29,720 nt of DNA from Candidatus Equimonas enterica. Its GTDB lineage: Bacteria > Bacteroidota > Bacteroidia > Bacteroidales > Bacteroidaceae. The stretch spans positions 1 through 29,720 of the forward strand of contig JAGHRU010000119.1 in assembly GCA_018066225.1 (NCBI GenBank). The letters are read 5' to 3'. The first letter of the stretch is position 1. Each line of letters begins with the position of its first letter. The position numbers and the translations under genes were made by a program. This document shows, in pieces, positions 24,156-29,720 of the stretch. The notes below the pieces were generated by a model. The model saw nothing but the letters and a program-made list of their open reading frames with translations. It did not search any database and was not told where the DNA came from.

Positions 24156-25001
24156 TTATGCTGTCGTGGTGGCGTCTTTGGTCTCCTTGGTCTTCGTCGC
24201 CTTACGCACACGGCGTTTGGGCTTTTCCTCCGCAGGCTTTTCGATTTTGACGCCTGCCAGTTCGGGGTCAATCATGATGCGGCCGCAGTATTCGCAGATG
24301 ATAATCTTGCGACGCATTCTGATGTCCAGCTGGCGCTGGGGCGGTATCTTGTTGAAGCAGCCGCCACAAGCATCGCGCTCCACATGGACGATGCCGAGGC
24401 CGTTGCGAGAGTTCTTGCGAATACGCTTGAAGGAAGCGAGCAGACGCGGGTCGATGGTGGCCTCTATGCTCTTGGCCTTCTCACGCTGCTTTTCTTCCTC
24501 GGCCTTGGTCTCACAGACGATTTCGTCGAGTTCCGACTTCTTGACTTCGAGATCCAGACGACGCTGCTCCAGCGTTTGGCGGCCAGTCTCGATATCGGCA
24601 TGACGCTGTGCGATGATGGCGTCGGCCTCGCGTATCTTCTTCTCCTTGGCCTGTATGTCGAGCTCAAAGAACTCAATTTCCTTGGAGAGGTTGTCGTATT
24701 CGCGGTTGTTGCGCACCTCGTTGAGTTGCTCTTTGTAGCGGGCGATGTTGTCGTTGTCCGAGGCGATAGCGTCGCGCAGGAGGCGGATGTTCTCCGTCAG
24801 ATGCTTGATTTCTTCGTCATACTTGCCGATGCGGGTGCTAAGACCTTCTATATCGTCTTCGAGGTCTTGCACTTCGAGCGGCAACTCACCGCGGAGCGTG
24901 CGTATCTTGTCTATGTCGCTCAGGCGCAGTTGGAGCTGATAGAGGTTTTTGAGTTTCTGTTCCACCGACATGTCGGCAGGGTTTTCTTTTTTGCTTGCCA
25001 T
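24156..25001 (-). CDS. Coiled-coil protein with C4-type zinc ribbon
   Basis: 281 residues. Residues 15-180 are a long charged heptad-rich coiled coil, followed by a C4 zinc ribbon with CGGC (C212, C215) and CEYC (C236, C239) in DACGGCFNKIPPQRQLDIRM and IIICEYCGRIMIDP. The end is a Lys/Thr-rich basic tail (EEKPKRRVRKATKTKETKDA). This is the bacterial DUF164/CdsZ-like family, commonly found directly after Nif3, as here with a 28-nt gap. The fold looks like a tether or adaptor that could bind nucleic acid or protein through the ribbon; the molecular role is not settled. Part of the 25809-21806 operon. Confidence 0.9.
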   Translation of the reverse strand: MASKKENPADMSVEQKLKNLYQLQLRLSDIDKIRTLRGELPLEVQDLEDDIEGLSTRIGKYDEEIKHLTENIRLLRDAIASDNDNIARYKEQLNEVRNNREYDNLSKEIEFFELDIQAKEKKIREADAIIAQRHADIETGRQTLEQRRLDLEVKKSELDEIVCETKAEEEKQREKAKSIEATIDPRLLASFKRIRKNSRNGLGIVHVERDACGGCFNKIPPQRQLDIRMRRKIIICEYCGRIMIDPELAGVKIEKPAEEKPKRRVRKATKTKETKDATTTA

Positions 25002-25029
25002 AGGGTATGAGGTTTTATTGTTCTAATCA

Positions 25030-25809
25030 CTATAAGTAATGTATCGGGTTGGTCGTGCGCTGATAGATAGCCGTAGGCAACGTGGGGCAGGCAGCCGCTA
25101 TGATGCGCTGCAAGAGATGGGGCGTAAACTGCTCGCTCTCGTAGTGACCGATGGCGGCGAGCCACAGCTGTCGCTCGTAGCCGAAGAACTGATGATAGCC
25201 TATCTCGCCCGTAAGGAAGAGGTCAGCCCCCTGCGCTATGGCGGCCCCGATGAGGAAGTCGCCACTGCCACCACACACAGCGATGCGGCGAATGGGACGC
25301 TGCGGGCCCGCGTTGTGCATCACGCAGCCAGCACGGAAGGTCGTCTTGATGAGGCGCAGCGCGTCTGCTGCCGACATGTCTTGAGGCAGTTCGCCTATGC
25401 GTCCGCTACCATTCTCGCCGTCGGGCAGTGGCTGGAGGACGCGGCTGTGCTGTAAGCCCAATCGGCGGCAGATTTCAGCATTGACACCATCGCCGACATT
25501 GTCGAGGTTGGTATGAGCAGCATAGACTGCTATGCCCCGCTCTATGGCGAGGCGCAGGCTACGCTCCACGGTGCCTTGGTCGGCGATGCACTTCACGCCG
25601 CGAAAGAGCAGCGGATGGTGACTGACGATGAGATTGTAGCCTCTGCGATGGGCATCGAGCACGACATCCTCCGTCACGTCAAGGCACAATAATGCCCCTG
25701 AACATGCGCTCGCCGTTAATCCGATCTGCAAGCCGGCATTGTCGTAGCCTTCTTGCAGGGGCAGCGGAGCGTACTTTTCAAGGGCTTCTGCTACTTGCTG
25801 TATGGTCAT
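25030..25809 (-). CDS. Nif3-like dinuclear metal centre protein (DUF34)
   Basis: 259 residues from ATG 25809 (MTIQQVAEALEKYAPLPLQE). The frame is open 13 codons further but those overlap the promoter. Metal-binding landmarks are GYDNAGLQIG, LIVSHHPLLFRG with H64-H65, AHTNLDNVGDGVN (H99, D103), GSGDFLIGAAIAQGADLFLT and the C-terminal IGHYESEQFTP with the last His/Glu ligands. The family forms hexamers with a two-metal site and has been proposed as a metal chaperone or a hydrolase, for example in GTP cyclohydrolase or NAD metabolism; the true reaction is unclear. First gene of the operon; its transcript would have almost no leader. Confidence 0.93.
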   Translation of the reverse strand: MTIQQVAEALEKYAPLPLQEGYDNAGLQIGLTASACSGALLCLDVTEDVVLDAHRRGYNLIVSHHPLLFRGVKCIADQGTVERSLRLAIERGIAVYAAHTNLDNVGDGVNAEICRRLGLQHSRVLQPLPDGENGSGRIGELPQDMSAADALRLIKTTFRAGCVMHNAGPQRPIRRIAVCGGSGDFLIGAAIAQGADLFLTGEIGYHQFFGYERQLWLAAIGHYESEQFTPHLLQRIIAAACPTLPTAIYQRTTNPIHYL

Positions 25810-25817
25810 AAGTGGTG

Positions 25818-25849
25818 CAAAGTTACGCTTTTCTCGGCATACGGCCAAA
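25818..25849 (-). promoter_or_regulatory. Bacteroidota-type promoter of the Nif3 operon
   Basis: Minus strand TTTG (25846-25849), a 20-bp spacer, then TAACTTTG (25818-25825): both elements and spacing are canonical. Transcription should begin about 7 nt further, near 25811, only 1-3 nt before the ATG at 25809. Confidence 0.75.
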
Positions 25850-25903
25850 TCTGCGCAGCCTTTTTTGCATTATTTCATCTCCCACCCCTATATACTGATA
25901 GGC

Positions 25904-27829
25904 TTACCTTGCCATGCGTGGTGCACGCAGCAGGGTCATCACCATCAGCACGGCCGTGAGCGTCACACCCGTATCGGCGAAGACGGCCATCCACATGCCC
26001 ACCTCTCCAAAGGCAGAAAGGACGAGTACCGCCACCTTGACGATGAGCGCGAAAGCGATGACGCCGAGCACGACGCGGTGGGTGCGATGGGCCAAGCGCA
26101 GTGCCCACGGCAATGCCCGCAGGTCAGAGGTCTGTATGACAACGTCGGCGGTCTCTATGGCGGCTTCGCTGCCCAGTGCCCCCATCGCCACGCCCACCTC
26201 TGCTGTGGCCAGCACGGGCGTGTCGTTGATGCCGTCGCCGACAAAAGCCACACGGTGGCCACGTTGCTGCATCTGGGCCACATACGCCACCTTGTCTTCG
26301 GGCAGCAACGCGCCGTAGGCGGCATCCACGCCGACCGCACTGCCCACCTGCTGCGTCACCACGGCCTTGTCGCCAGAGAGCACAGCGGTGTGCAGCCGCA
26401 GCGTCCGCGCATCGGCTATGACTGCGGCCGCCTCTGGGCGCAGCGTGTCGGAGAGCGTGATACGCCCGATGTAGGCATCATCGACGCTGACATAGACGTG
26501 TTGCAGCCCATCCTCGGCGAAGTCCATCCCCGCCGCAGCAAAACGCTGTTTGCCGACCTTGACGCGCCGCCCATCGACCACTGCCGCCATGCCGTGGCCT
26601 GCCACCTCACGCACCTCCGTGGCCGTGGGCTGCGCCACATGCTGGGCCCTACCATAGGCCACGACAGCCTGCGCCATCGGGTGCTGGCTCTGGCTTTCCA
26701 CGGCCATCGCCCACGGCAATGCTGCTGCGTCGGCTGCCGTCACTCTGAAGCGGCCTGTCGTCAGCGTCCCCGTCTTGTCGAAGGCGAGGCTATCGATGCT
26801 GTGCAGCAGCGTGAGATATTCTGCCCCCTTGAAGAGCACGCCTCGGCGCGAAGCGAGGCCGAGTGCGCGGAAATAGGCCAGCGGGGTGCAGAGCACGAAG
26901 GCACAGGGGCACGAGATGACGAGAAATGTCAGTGCACGATAGGCCCACAGCCGCACCACGCTCCACAGGCTACTACCGCCATCGCCTGCCCACACGGCCA
27001 TCGCCACGGGGACGAGCACGAGCAGCAAGGCGGCGGCGAAGACAATGGGCGTATAGACGCGGGCAAAGCGCGTGATGAAGCGCTCGGCAGGTGCTTTGCG
27101 CTCCTGCGCCGTACGCACCATCGTCATGATGCGCGCCACGGCACTCTCTTCGCTTACACGCGTCACCCGCACGCGCACTGCCGCATCCACGGTGAGCATA
27201 CCAGCGAGCACTTCGCCATCGGCAGCAATTTCGCGCGGCACGCTTTCCCCTGTCAGGGCAGCCGTATTGAAGGCCGCAGCACGGTCGAGCAAGATACCGT
27301 CGGTGGGCACACGGCTGCCAGGGAGGAGGCGCACCACATCGCCCACCCGCAGGTCGGCCACCGCCACCGTGGCGATGCTGCCATCAGCCCCTTCGCGCTG
27401 CGCGGTATCGGGCACGAGATGCAAGAGGCTCTCTATGTCGTTCCCAGCGCGCGTCACAGCCCTGTCTTGCAGCGCCTCGCCTATGCCGTAGAGCAGCATC
27501 ACCGCACAGGCTTCGGTCCATTCGCCCAAAGCTAACGCACCGAGCGTGGCGAGCGACATCAGCACAAACTCATTGAACACATCGCCGTGGCGCAGGCTGT
27601 GCCACGCCTCTTCCAGCACCTCGTGGCTCACTACAAGATAGGCCGCGAGATATAGCCCCACGACGAGAAGAAGCGTGAGGCTGAAATGTTCGGCGACAAG
27701 GGCTGCGAGCAGCAAGCAAAGGCCGACAGCGATGCTGCGCCAGGGGGTGTTAGCATCGTGATGCGCATGAGCGTGGCCACAGGAGCAGTGGGCGTGCTCA
27801 CAGGAGCAGTGGGCGTGGGCGTGTGACAT
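25904..27829 (-). CDS. P1B-type Zn/Cd/Pb-exporting ATPase
   Basis: 641 residues from ATG 27829. The upstream open frame runs through repeat array C and is not coding. The N-terminus has a His/Cys-rich stretch (about residues 3-24, with HAHCSC twice) in place of the usual HMA metal-binding domain. Then come helix pairs (about 32-67 and 86-118), the actuator loop TGESVPRE (193-200), the metal-binding CPC (307-309) in TFLVISCPCAFVL, the phosphorylated D351 in DKTGTLTTG, the HP signature SQSQHPMAQA (383-384), and GDGINDTPVLA (531-541). The last helices contain FALIVKVAVL and VFADTGVTL; this Lys plus Asp-x-Gly pair is typical of the Zn/Cd/Pb subgroup (P1B-2). It should pump toxic divalent metal out of the cytoplasm. 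No metal-responsive regulator gene lies next to it. Confidence 0.94.
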   Translation of the reverse strand: MSHAHAHCSCEHAHCSCGHAHAHHDANTPWRSIAVGLCLLLAALVAEHFSLTLLLVVGLYLAAYLVVSHEVLEEAWHSLRHGDVFNEFVLMSLATLGALALGEWTEACAVMLLYGIGEALQDRAVTRAGNDIESLLHLVPDTAQREGADGSIATVAVADLRVGDVVRLLPGSRVPTDGILLDRAAAFNTAALTGESVPREIAADGEVLAGMLTVDAAVRVRVTRVSEESAVARIMTMVRTAQERKAPAERFITRFARVYTPIVFAAALLLVLVPVAMAVWAGDGGSSLWSVVRLWAYRALTFLVISCPCAFVLCTPLAYFRALGLASRRGVLFKGAEYLTLLHSIDSLAFDKTGTLTTGRFRVTAADAAALPWAMAVESQSQHPMAQAVVAYGRAQHVAQPTATEVREVAGHGMAAVVDGRRVKVGKQRFAAAGMDFAEDGLQHVYVSVDDAYIGRITLSDTLRPEAAAVIADARTLRLHTAVLSGDKAVVTQQVGSAVGVDAAYGALLPEDKVAYVAQMQQRGHRVAFVGDGINDTPVLATAEVGVAMGALGSEAAIETADVVIQTSDLRALPWALRLAHRTHRVVLGVIAFALIVKVAVLVLSAFGEVGMWMAVFADTGVTLTAVLMVMTLLRAPRMAR

Positions 27830-27856
27830 AGGGCGATGTTTTTCTGATTTTGCGTG

Positions 27857-27864
27857 CAAAGTTA
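27857..27864 (-). promoter_or_regulatory. -7 box of the metal ATPase gene
   Basis: TAACTTTG on the minus strand, 27 nt upstream of ATG 27829. A TTTG at 27890-27893 lies 25 bp upstream and a TTG 14 bp upstream; neither is at the best distance, so a metal-dependent activator might be needed. Array C begins about 70 bp further upstream. Confidence 0.55.
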
Positions 27865-27933
27865 CGGTGCTTTTTCTGCAACTTTGTTGCAAAAGCCGCC
27901 CACGCCCCATTTTTTGCCTTTCGCCGCCCTTGT

Positions 27934-28049
27934 CTGCCCGCGCCGTGCAGGCTTTCACGACAAGGGCAGACCGTTGCAACAATCTGCCCTTATCGTGCGC
28001 AGCGTCTGGGCAAATCGTTTTTCGTATCTGGGCAGATAGTTTTTCGTCC
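27934..28049. repeat. 22-nt-period degenerate tandem array (array C)
   Basis: Units start at 27934, 27962, 27984, 28006 and 28028 with leading blocks CTGCCCGCG, AAGGGCAGA, CTGCCCTTA, CTGGGCAAA and CTGGGCAGA. The first step is 28 nt (six extra bases, CACGAC); the others are exactly 22. The last two units share CG/AG-TTTTTCGT in their second halves. The extra CACGAC plus unit 2 creates the exact reverse complement of the array B 17-mer (27953-27969). Confidence 0.75.
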
Positions 28050-28105
28050 CTTGGCCGCGGTGGCTTGCTGTACCACGCTGTCGCTTTACGCCCCACGACA
28101 CAGCA

Positions 28106-28144
28106 GTGCGCCCGAACAGCCTATATTCGGCCATTCGGGCGCAC
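28106..28144 (-). terminator. Hairpin after the Cys-cluster lipoprotein
   Basis: GTGCGCCCGAA (28106-28116) pairs with TTCGGGCGCAC (28134-28144), 11 bp, 22 nt downstream of the lipoprotein stop. Ten bases of each arm are the same as in the hairpin at 28590-28627. No T-run follows on the minus strand. Confidence 0.6.
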
Positions 28145-28166
28145 GCGCCGCGCATCATCGCAAGCC

Positions 28167-28514
28167 TTATTGGGGTTGGTCACACTTGTGACAGTTGGCA
28201 CAATCTCCCGTGCACGTCGTGTTCGCAGCAGGCGTCTTGGCCTTATCGACGGCGACGTCGCTCTGCGGCTTGGGCTGTGGCTGCGCCTTGCTGGCAGGCG
28301 TGCTTACCTGCCGCTGCGCTTGGGACTTGGCATCAGCGGCGGGAGCGTCGGCCGCAGCGTCGCCCTCGGTGGGCTGCGCAGCGAGGGTGTCGGTAGTTAC
28401 TGCGGTGAGGGTGTCGGCAGGGGCAGCGGCTTCGGGAGCAGACTTCTGCTCACCACCACAAGCGGTGAAGGCGAAGGCAGCGACCGCCAAGAGGGCAAAA
28501 ATAGATTTTCTCAT
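28167..28514 (-). CDS. Small lipoprotein with C-terminal cysteine cluster
   Basis: 115 residues from ATG 28514 (MRKSIFALLAVAAFAFTAC, lipidation at C19); I rejected an upstream in-frame start because it would include the promoter. The middle is low-complexity Ala/Pro/Thr/Gln-rich, likely an extended tether. The last 15 residues, CTGDCANCHKCDQPQ, pack four cysteines and a histidine (C101, C105, C108, C111), a possible metal or disulfide knuckle. The signal peptide is near-identical to the neighbouring lipoprotein at 28656-29261, and both share promoter and terminator sequence, so they look like diverged copies. The next gene downstream is the Zn/Cd ATPase, suggesting but not proving a role in periplasmic metal handling. 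No known family recognised. Confidence 0.8.
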   Translation of the reverse strand: MRKSIFALLAVAAFAFTACGGEQKSAPEAAAPADTLTAVTTDTLAAQPTEGDAAADAPAADAKSQAQRQVSTPASKAQPQPKPQSDVAVDKAKTPAANTTCTGDCANCHKCDQPQ

Positions 28515-28541
28515 ACGATGTAGTTTTTGGTTTGACGTGGG

Positions 28542-28572
28542 CAAAGATACGACTATTCGGCCAAGCGACCAA
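28542..28572 (-). promoter_or_regulatory. Promoter of the Cys-cluster lipoprotein gene
   Basis: Minus strand TATCTTTG (28542-28549) with TTG (28570-28572) 20 bp upstream. The 31 bp at 28539-28569 match 29328-29358, upstream of the second lipoprotein, at 29 positions. Confidence 0.7.
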
Positions 28573-28589
28573 GCCTTTTGCCCAAACAA

Positions 28590-28627
28590 TGCGCCCGAAA
28601 AGCCGAGTTATCGACCTTTCGGGCGCA
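28590..28627 (-). terminator. Hairpin after the coiled-coil lipoprotein
   Basis: TGCGCCCGAAA (28590-28600) pairs with TTTCGGGCGCA (28617-28627), 11 bp, about 28 nt after the stop of the 28656-29261 gene. On the minus strand it is followed by TTGTTTGGG. The arms repeat those at 28107-28143. Confidence 0.65.
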
Positions 28628-28655
28628 TAGAGAGCGTAGCGATAGCGCCGAGGCG

Positions 28656-29261
28656 TTAGTTCTTTTTGAGGCCGAGGGCGTTGCTCAGACCTTCCTTGGC
28701 TTTATTGACAGCCTGGTCTTTGGCCTTATTGACGGCCTCATCGACCTTCTGCTGTGCCTTCTCTTGCGCCTTATTGACGGTCTCATTGACCTTCTCCTGC
28801 GCTTTGGCCTTGGCGTTATCTACCATTTCCTTGCCGGCTTCCTTGGCCGCAGCAGCGTCAGCCTTGACTGCCTCTACACCTTCCTTGGCAGCAGCGTCGG
28901 CAGCCGTGGGCAGATTGACGATGCCATCCACGAGGTTGGAGAGCGTCGTGTTGCCACCCGTGACTTCCTTGATCTTGTCGGCGTTGGCCTTGATGTACTC
29001 CTGTATCTTGCTGGCATAGGCCTTGGCTTCTTCCAACTTACCTTCTTCTTGAAGCTTTGCGATGTACTCCTGTGCCTTGGCTGTGATGGCTTCCACCTTG
29101 GTGGCGTCGCCAGAGGCAAGCTGTGCGTCCAGTTCTTCGGTAATTACTGCGGCTGCGGAGTCTGCGGGAGTCACAGCCTCGGTAGCGGCCTGCTTGTCAC
29201 CGCCACAAGCGGTAAAGGTCATGGCTGCAACGGCAGCCAGAGCAAAAACTAATTTTCTCAT
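28656..29261 (-). CDS. Lipoprotein with long amphipathic helical repeats
   Basis: 201 residues. MRKLVFALAAVAAMTFTAC is a lipoprotein signal (C19), followed by an Ala/Thr-rich linker. From about residue 45 the protein is almost entirely charged helix: AKAQEYIAKLQEEGKLEEAK, then from about residue 130 an 11-mer-like Ala/Lys/Glu pattern with recurring VNKAK/VNKAQEKA units. Such repeats resemble apolipoprotein/LEA-like or ATP-synthase-b-like coiled coils, which bind membranes or self-associate, but no specific family is certain. The only cysteine is the lipidated one, unlike its neighbour. Own promoter at 29331-29361 and own hairpin at 28590-28627, so probably monocistronic. Confidence 0.82.
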   Translation of the reverse strand: MRKLVFALAAVAAMTFTACGGDKQAATEAVTPADSAAAVITEELDAQLASGDATKVEAITAKAQEYIAKLQEEGKLEEAKAYASKIQEYIKANADKIKEVTGGNTTLSNLVDGIVNLPTAADAAAKEGVEAVKADAAAAKEAGKEMVDNAKAKAQEKVNETVNKAQEKAQQKVDEAVNKAKDQAVNKAKEGLSNALGLKKN

Positions 29262-29330
29262 AGGTTTAAGTTGATTTTAAGGGGTGAATAAATAAAGGTT
29301 ATTTGCGTATTTATCTTCACGATGACGGGG

Positions 29331-29361
29331 CAAAGATACGACTATTTGGCCAAGCCACAAA
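29331..29361 (-). promoter_or_regulatory. Promoter of the helical lipoprotein gene
   Basis: Minus strand TTTG (29358-29361), a 19-bp spacer, TATCTTTG (29331-29338): a canonical Bacteroidota promoter. The leader would be about 60 nt, longer than for the paralogue. Confidence 0.75.
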
Positions 29362-29383
29362 CTTTTTCGCCCCAAATTTTGCT

Positions 29384-29720
29384 TTATTCGCCCACATCGA
29401 CCATCTGTCCCGAAGCCGTAGCGCAGTATTCGGGTGCATAGACGCATTGCGCCGTCGAGGGTGGCAGCAGGCGGCGACCTGTGCGGTCTATGTAGGCCTC
29501 GTCAGCAAGGACGTAGCGACCCTTGGCGACATGTTCGGCGAAGTATTCCGACTGCGTATCACGCACCACGCGATAGCAACACAGGTGGCCTTGCCACGTT
29601 ATGCCCGAGAGCGTCGCTGCGGGCTGCATATTGGCCGCACGCGGCACGCGGAGGCTCACAAAGTCGTAGTCACGGTCGGCCTCCAAGGTCAGCACTTGAC
29701 GTATGCAGTCGCCGATGCGC
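29384..29720 (-). CDS. Alpha-2-macroglobulin family protein, C-terminal end only
   Basis: The reverse frame is open from the right window edge to TAA at 29384-29386, about 111 codons. A GTG at 29695 could pass for a start, but the frame continues upstream as RIGDCIRQVL without a break, so this is the tail of a larger gene. The segments LEADRDYDFVSLRVPRAANM, LSGITWQGHLCCYRVVRDTQ, EYFAEHVAKGRYVLADEAYI and TAQCVYAPEYCATASGQ match the last domain of the very large Bacteroidota alpha-2-macroglobulin-like proteins, which are surface or periplasmic protease traps usually near 1,900 residues. The thioester and bait regions would lie outside the window. Confidence 0.85.
   Translation of the reverse strand, partial: RIGDCIRQVLTLEADRDYDFVSLRVPRAANMQPAATLSGITWQGHLCCYRVVRDTQSEYFAEHVAKGRYVLADEAYIDRTGRRLLPPSTAQCVYAPEYCATASGQMVDVGE

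Larger units (their letters stand above)
27830..28166. other. Intergenic region upstream of the metal ATPase
   Basis: A 337-nt gap that holds, from left to right, the ATPase -7 box (27857-27864), array C (27934-28049) and the hairpin terminating the Cys-cluster lipoprotein gene (28106-28144). An open frame continuous with the ATPase crosses it, but the repeat content and lack of any recognisable protein argue against coding. Confidence 0.7.

Noticed and set aside
27830..28096. 89-codon upstream extension of the metal ATPase
   Set aside because: It would translate array C and pass through the ATPase -7 box; the His-rich start at 27829 is the natural beginning.
28578..29252. 224-codon open frame on + opposite the helical lipoprotein
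   Set aside because: The minus strand has promoter, lipobox and terminator in the right order; the plus frame is a repeat-rich shadow.

Overview
The window is a chromosomal segment of a GC-rich member of the Bacteroidales (Bacteroidota). A Prevotellaceae- or Porphyromonadaceae-like lineage is my guess from content, not a proven placement. The evidence is a FeoA-FeoB fusion with a Cys-rich linker, BACON-type and DUF4923 lipoproteins, an M49 dipeptidyl peptidase III, a Bacteroidota-type alpha-2-macroglobulin tail, type IX secretion (T9SS)-like C-terminal tails on a subtilase and an Omp28-like protein, and repeated TAnnTTTG (-7) promoter boxes. No tRNA, rRNA, CRISPR array, prophage or insertion sequence is visible. 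The content is mostly core and envelope functions.

Layout. 1-1080 (-) is the N-terminal part of DPP III, running off the left edge. 1724-9623 (+) is a tightly spaced gene train: lptD (frameshifted), a BACON-like lipoprotein, feoAB (frameshifted), a DUF4923 lipoprotein and an Omp28-like secreted protein, closed by a hairpin at 9664-9702. A short FNT-family channel (9762-10379) follows. Then comes groES-groEL, preceded by two sigma-54-like elements and followed by a strong terminator. Next are an orphan BY-kinase/Wzc with an extreme Tyr-Gly tail, ridA, a LOG-family protein and class I fumarase, all on +. After a convergent junction rich in hairpins and repeats (18209-18466) everything is on -: a membrane-anchored DNA/RNA nuclease, a T9SS-type subtilase, a four-gene operon (Nif3 / zinc-ribbon coiled coil / TerB-like + winged-helix protein / LpxL-type acyltransferase), a Zn/Cd P1B-ATPase, two related lipoproteins and the C-terminus of an alpha-2-macroglobulin.

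Functionally the window combines outer-membrane building (LptD, acyltransferase, alpha-2-macroglobulin, capsule/EPS kinase), metal homeostasis (FeoAB, P1B-ATPase, a Cys-cluster lipoprotein), protein folding and secreted proteolysis.

The most unusual signal is non-coding. Four separate intergenic regions (1365-1474, 12621-12708, 18328-18437, 27934-28049) carry degenerate tandem arrays that share one exact 22-nt period and a near-palindromic TGSSCAG core. A 17-nt block is identical, in inverted orientation, between two arrays 15 kb apart. Other points: two single-base deletions break lptD and feoB only 2.5 kb apart, and a promoter/lipoprotein/terminator cassette is duplicated at the right end.
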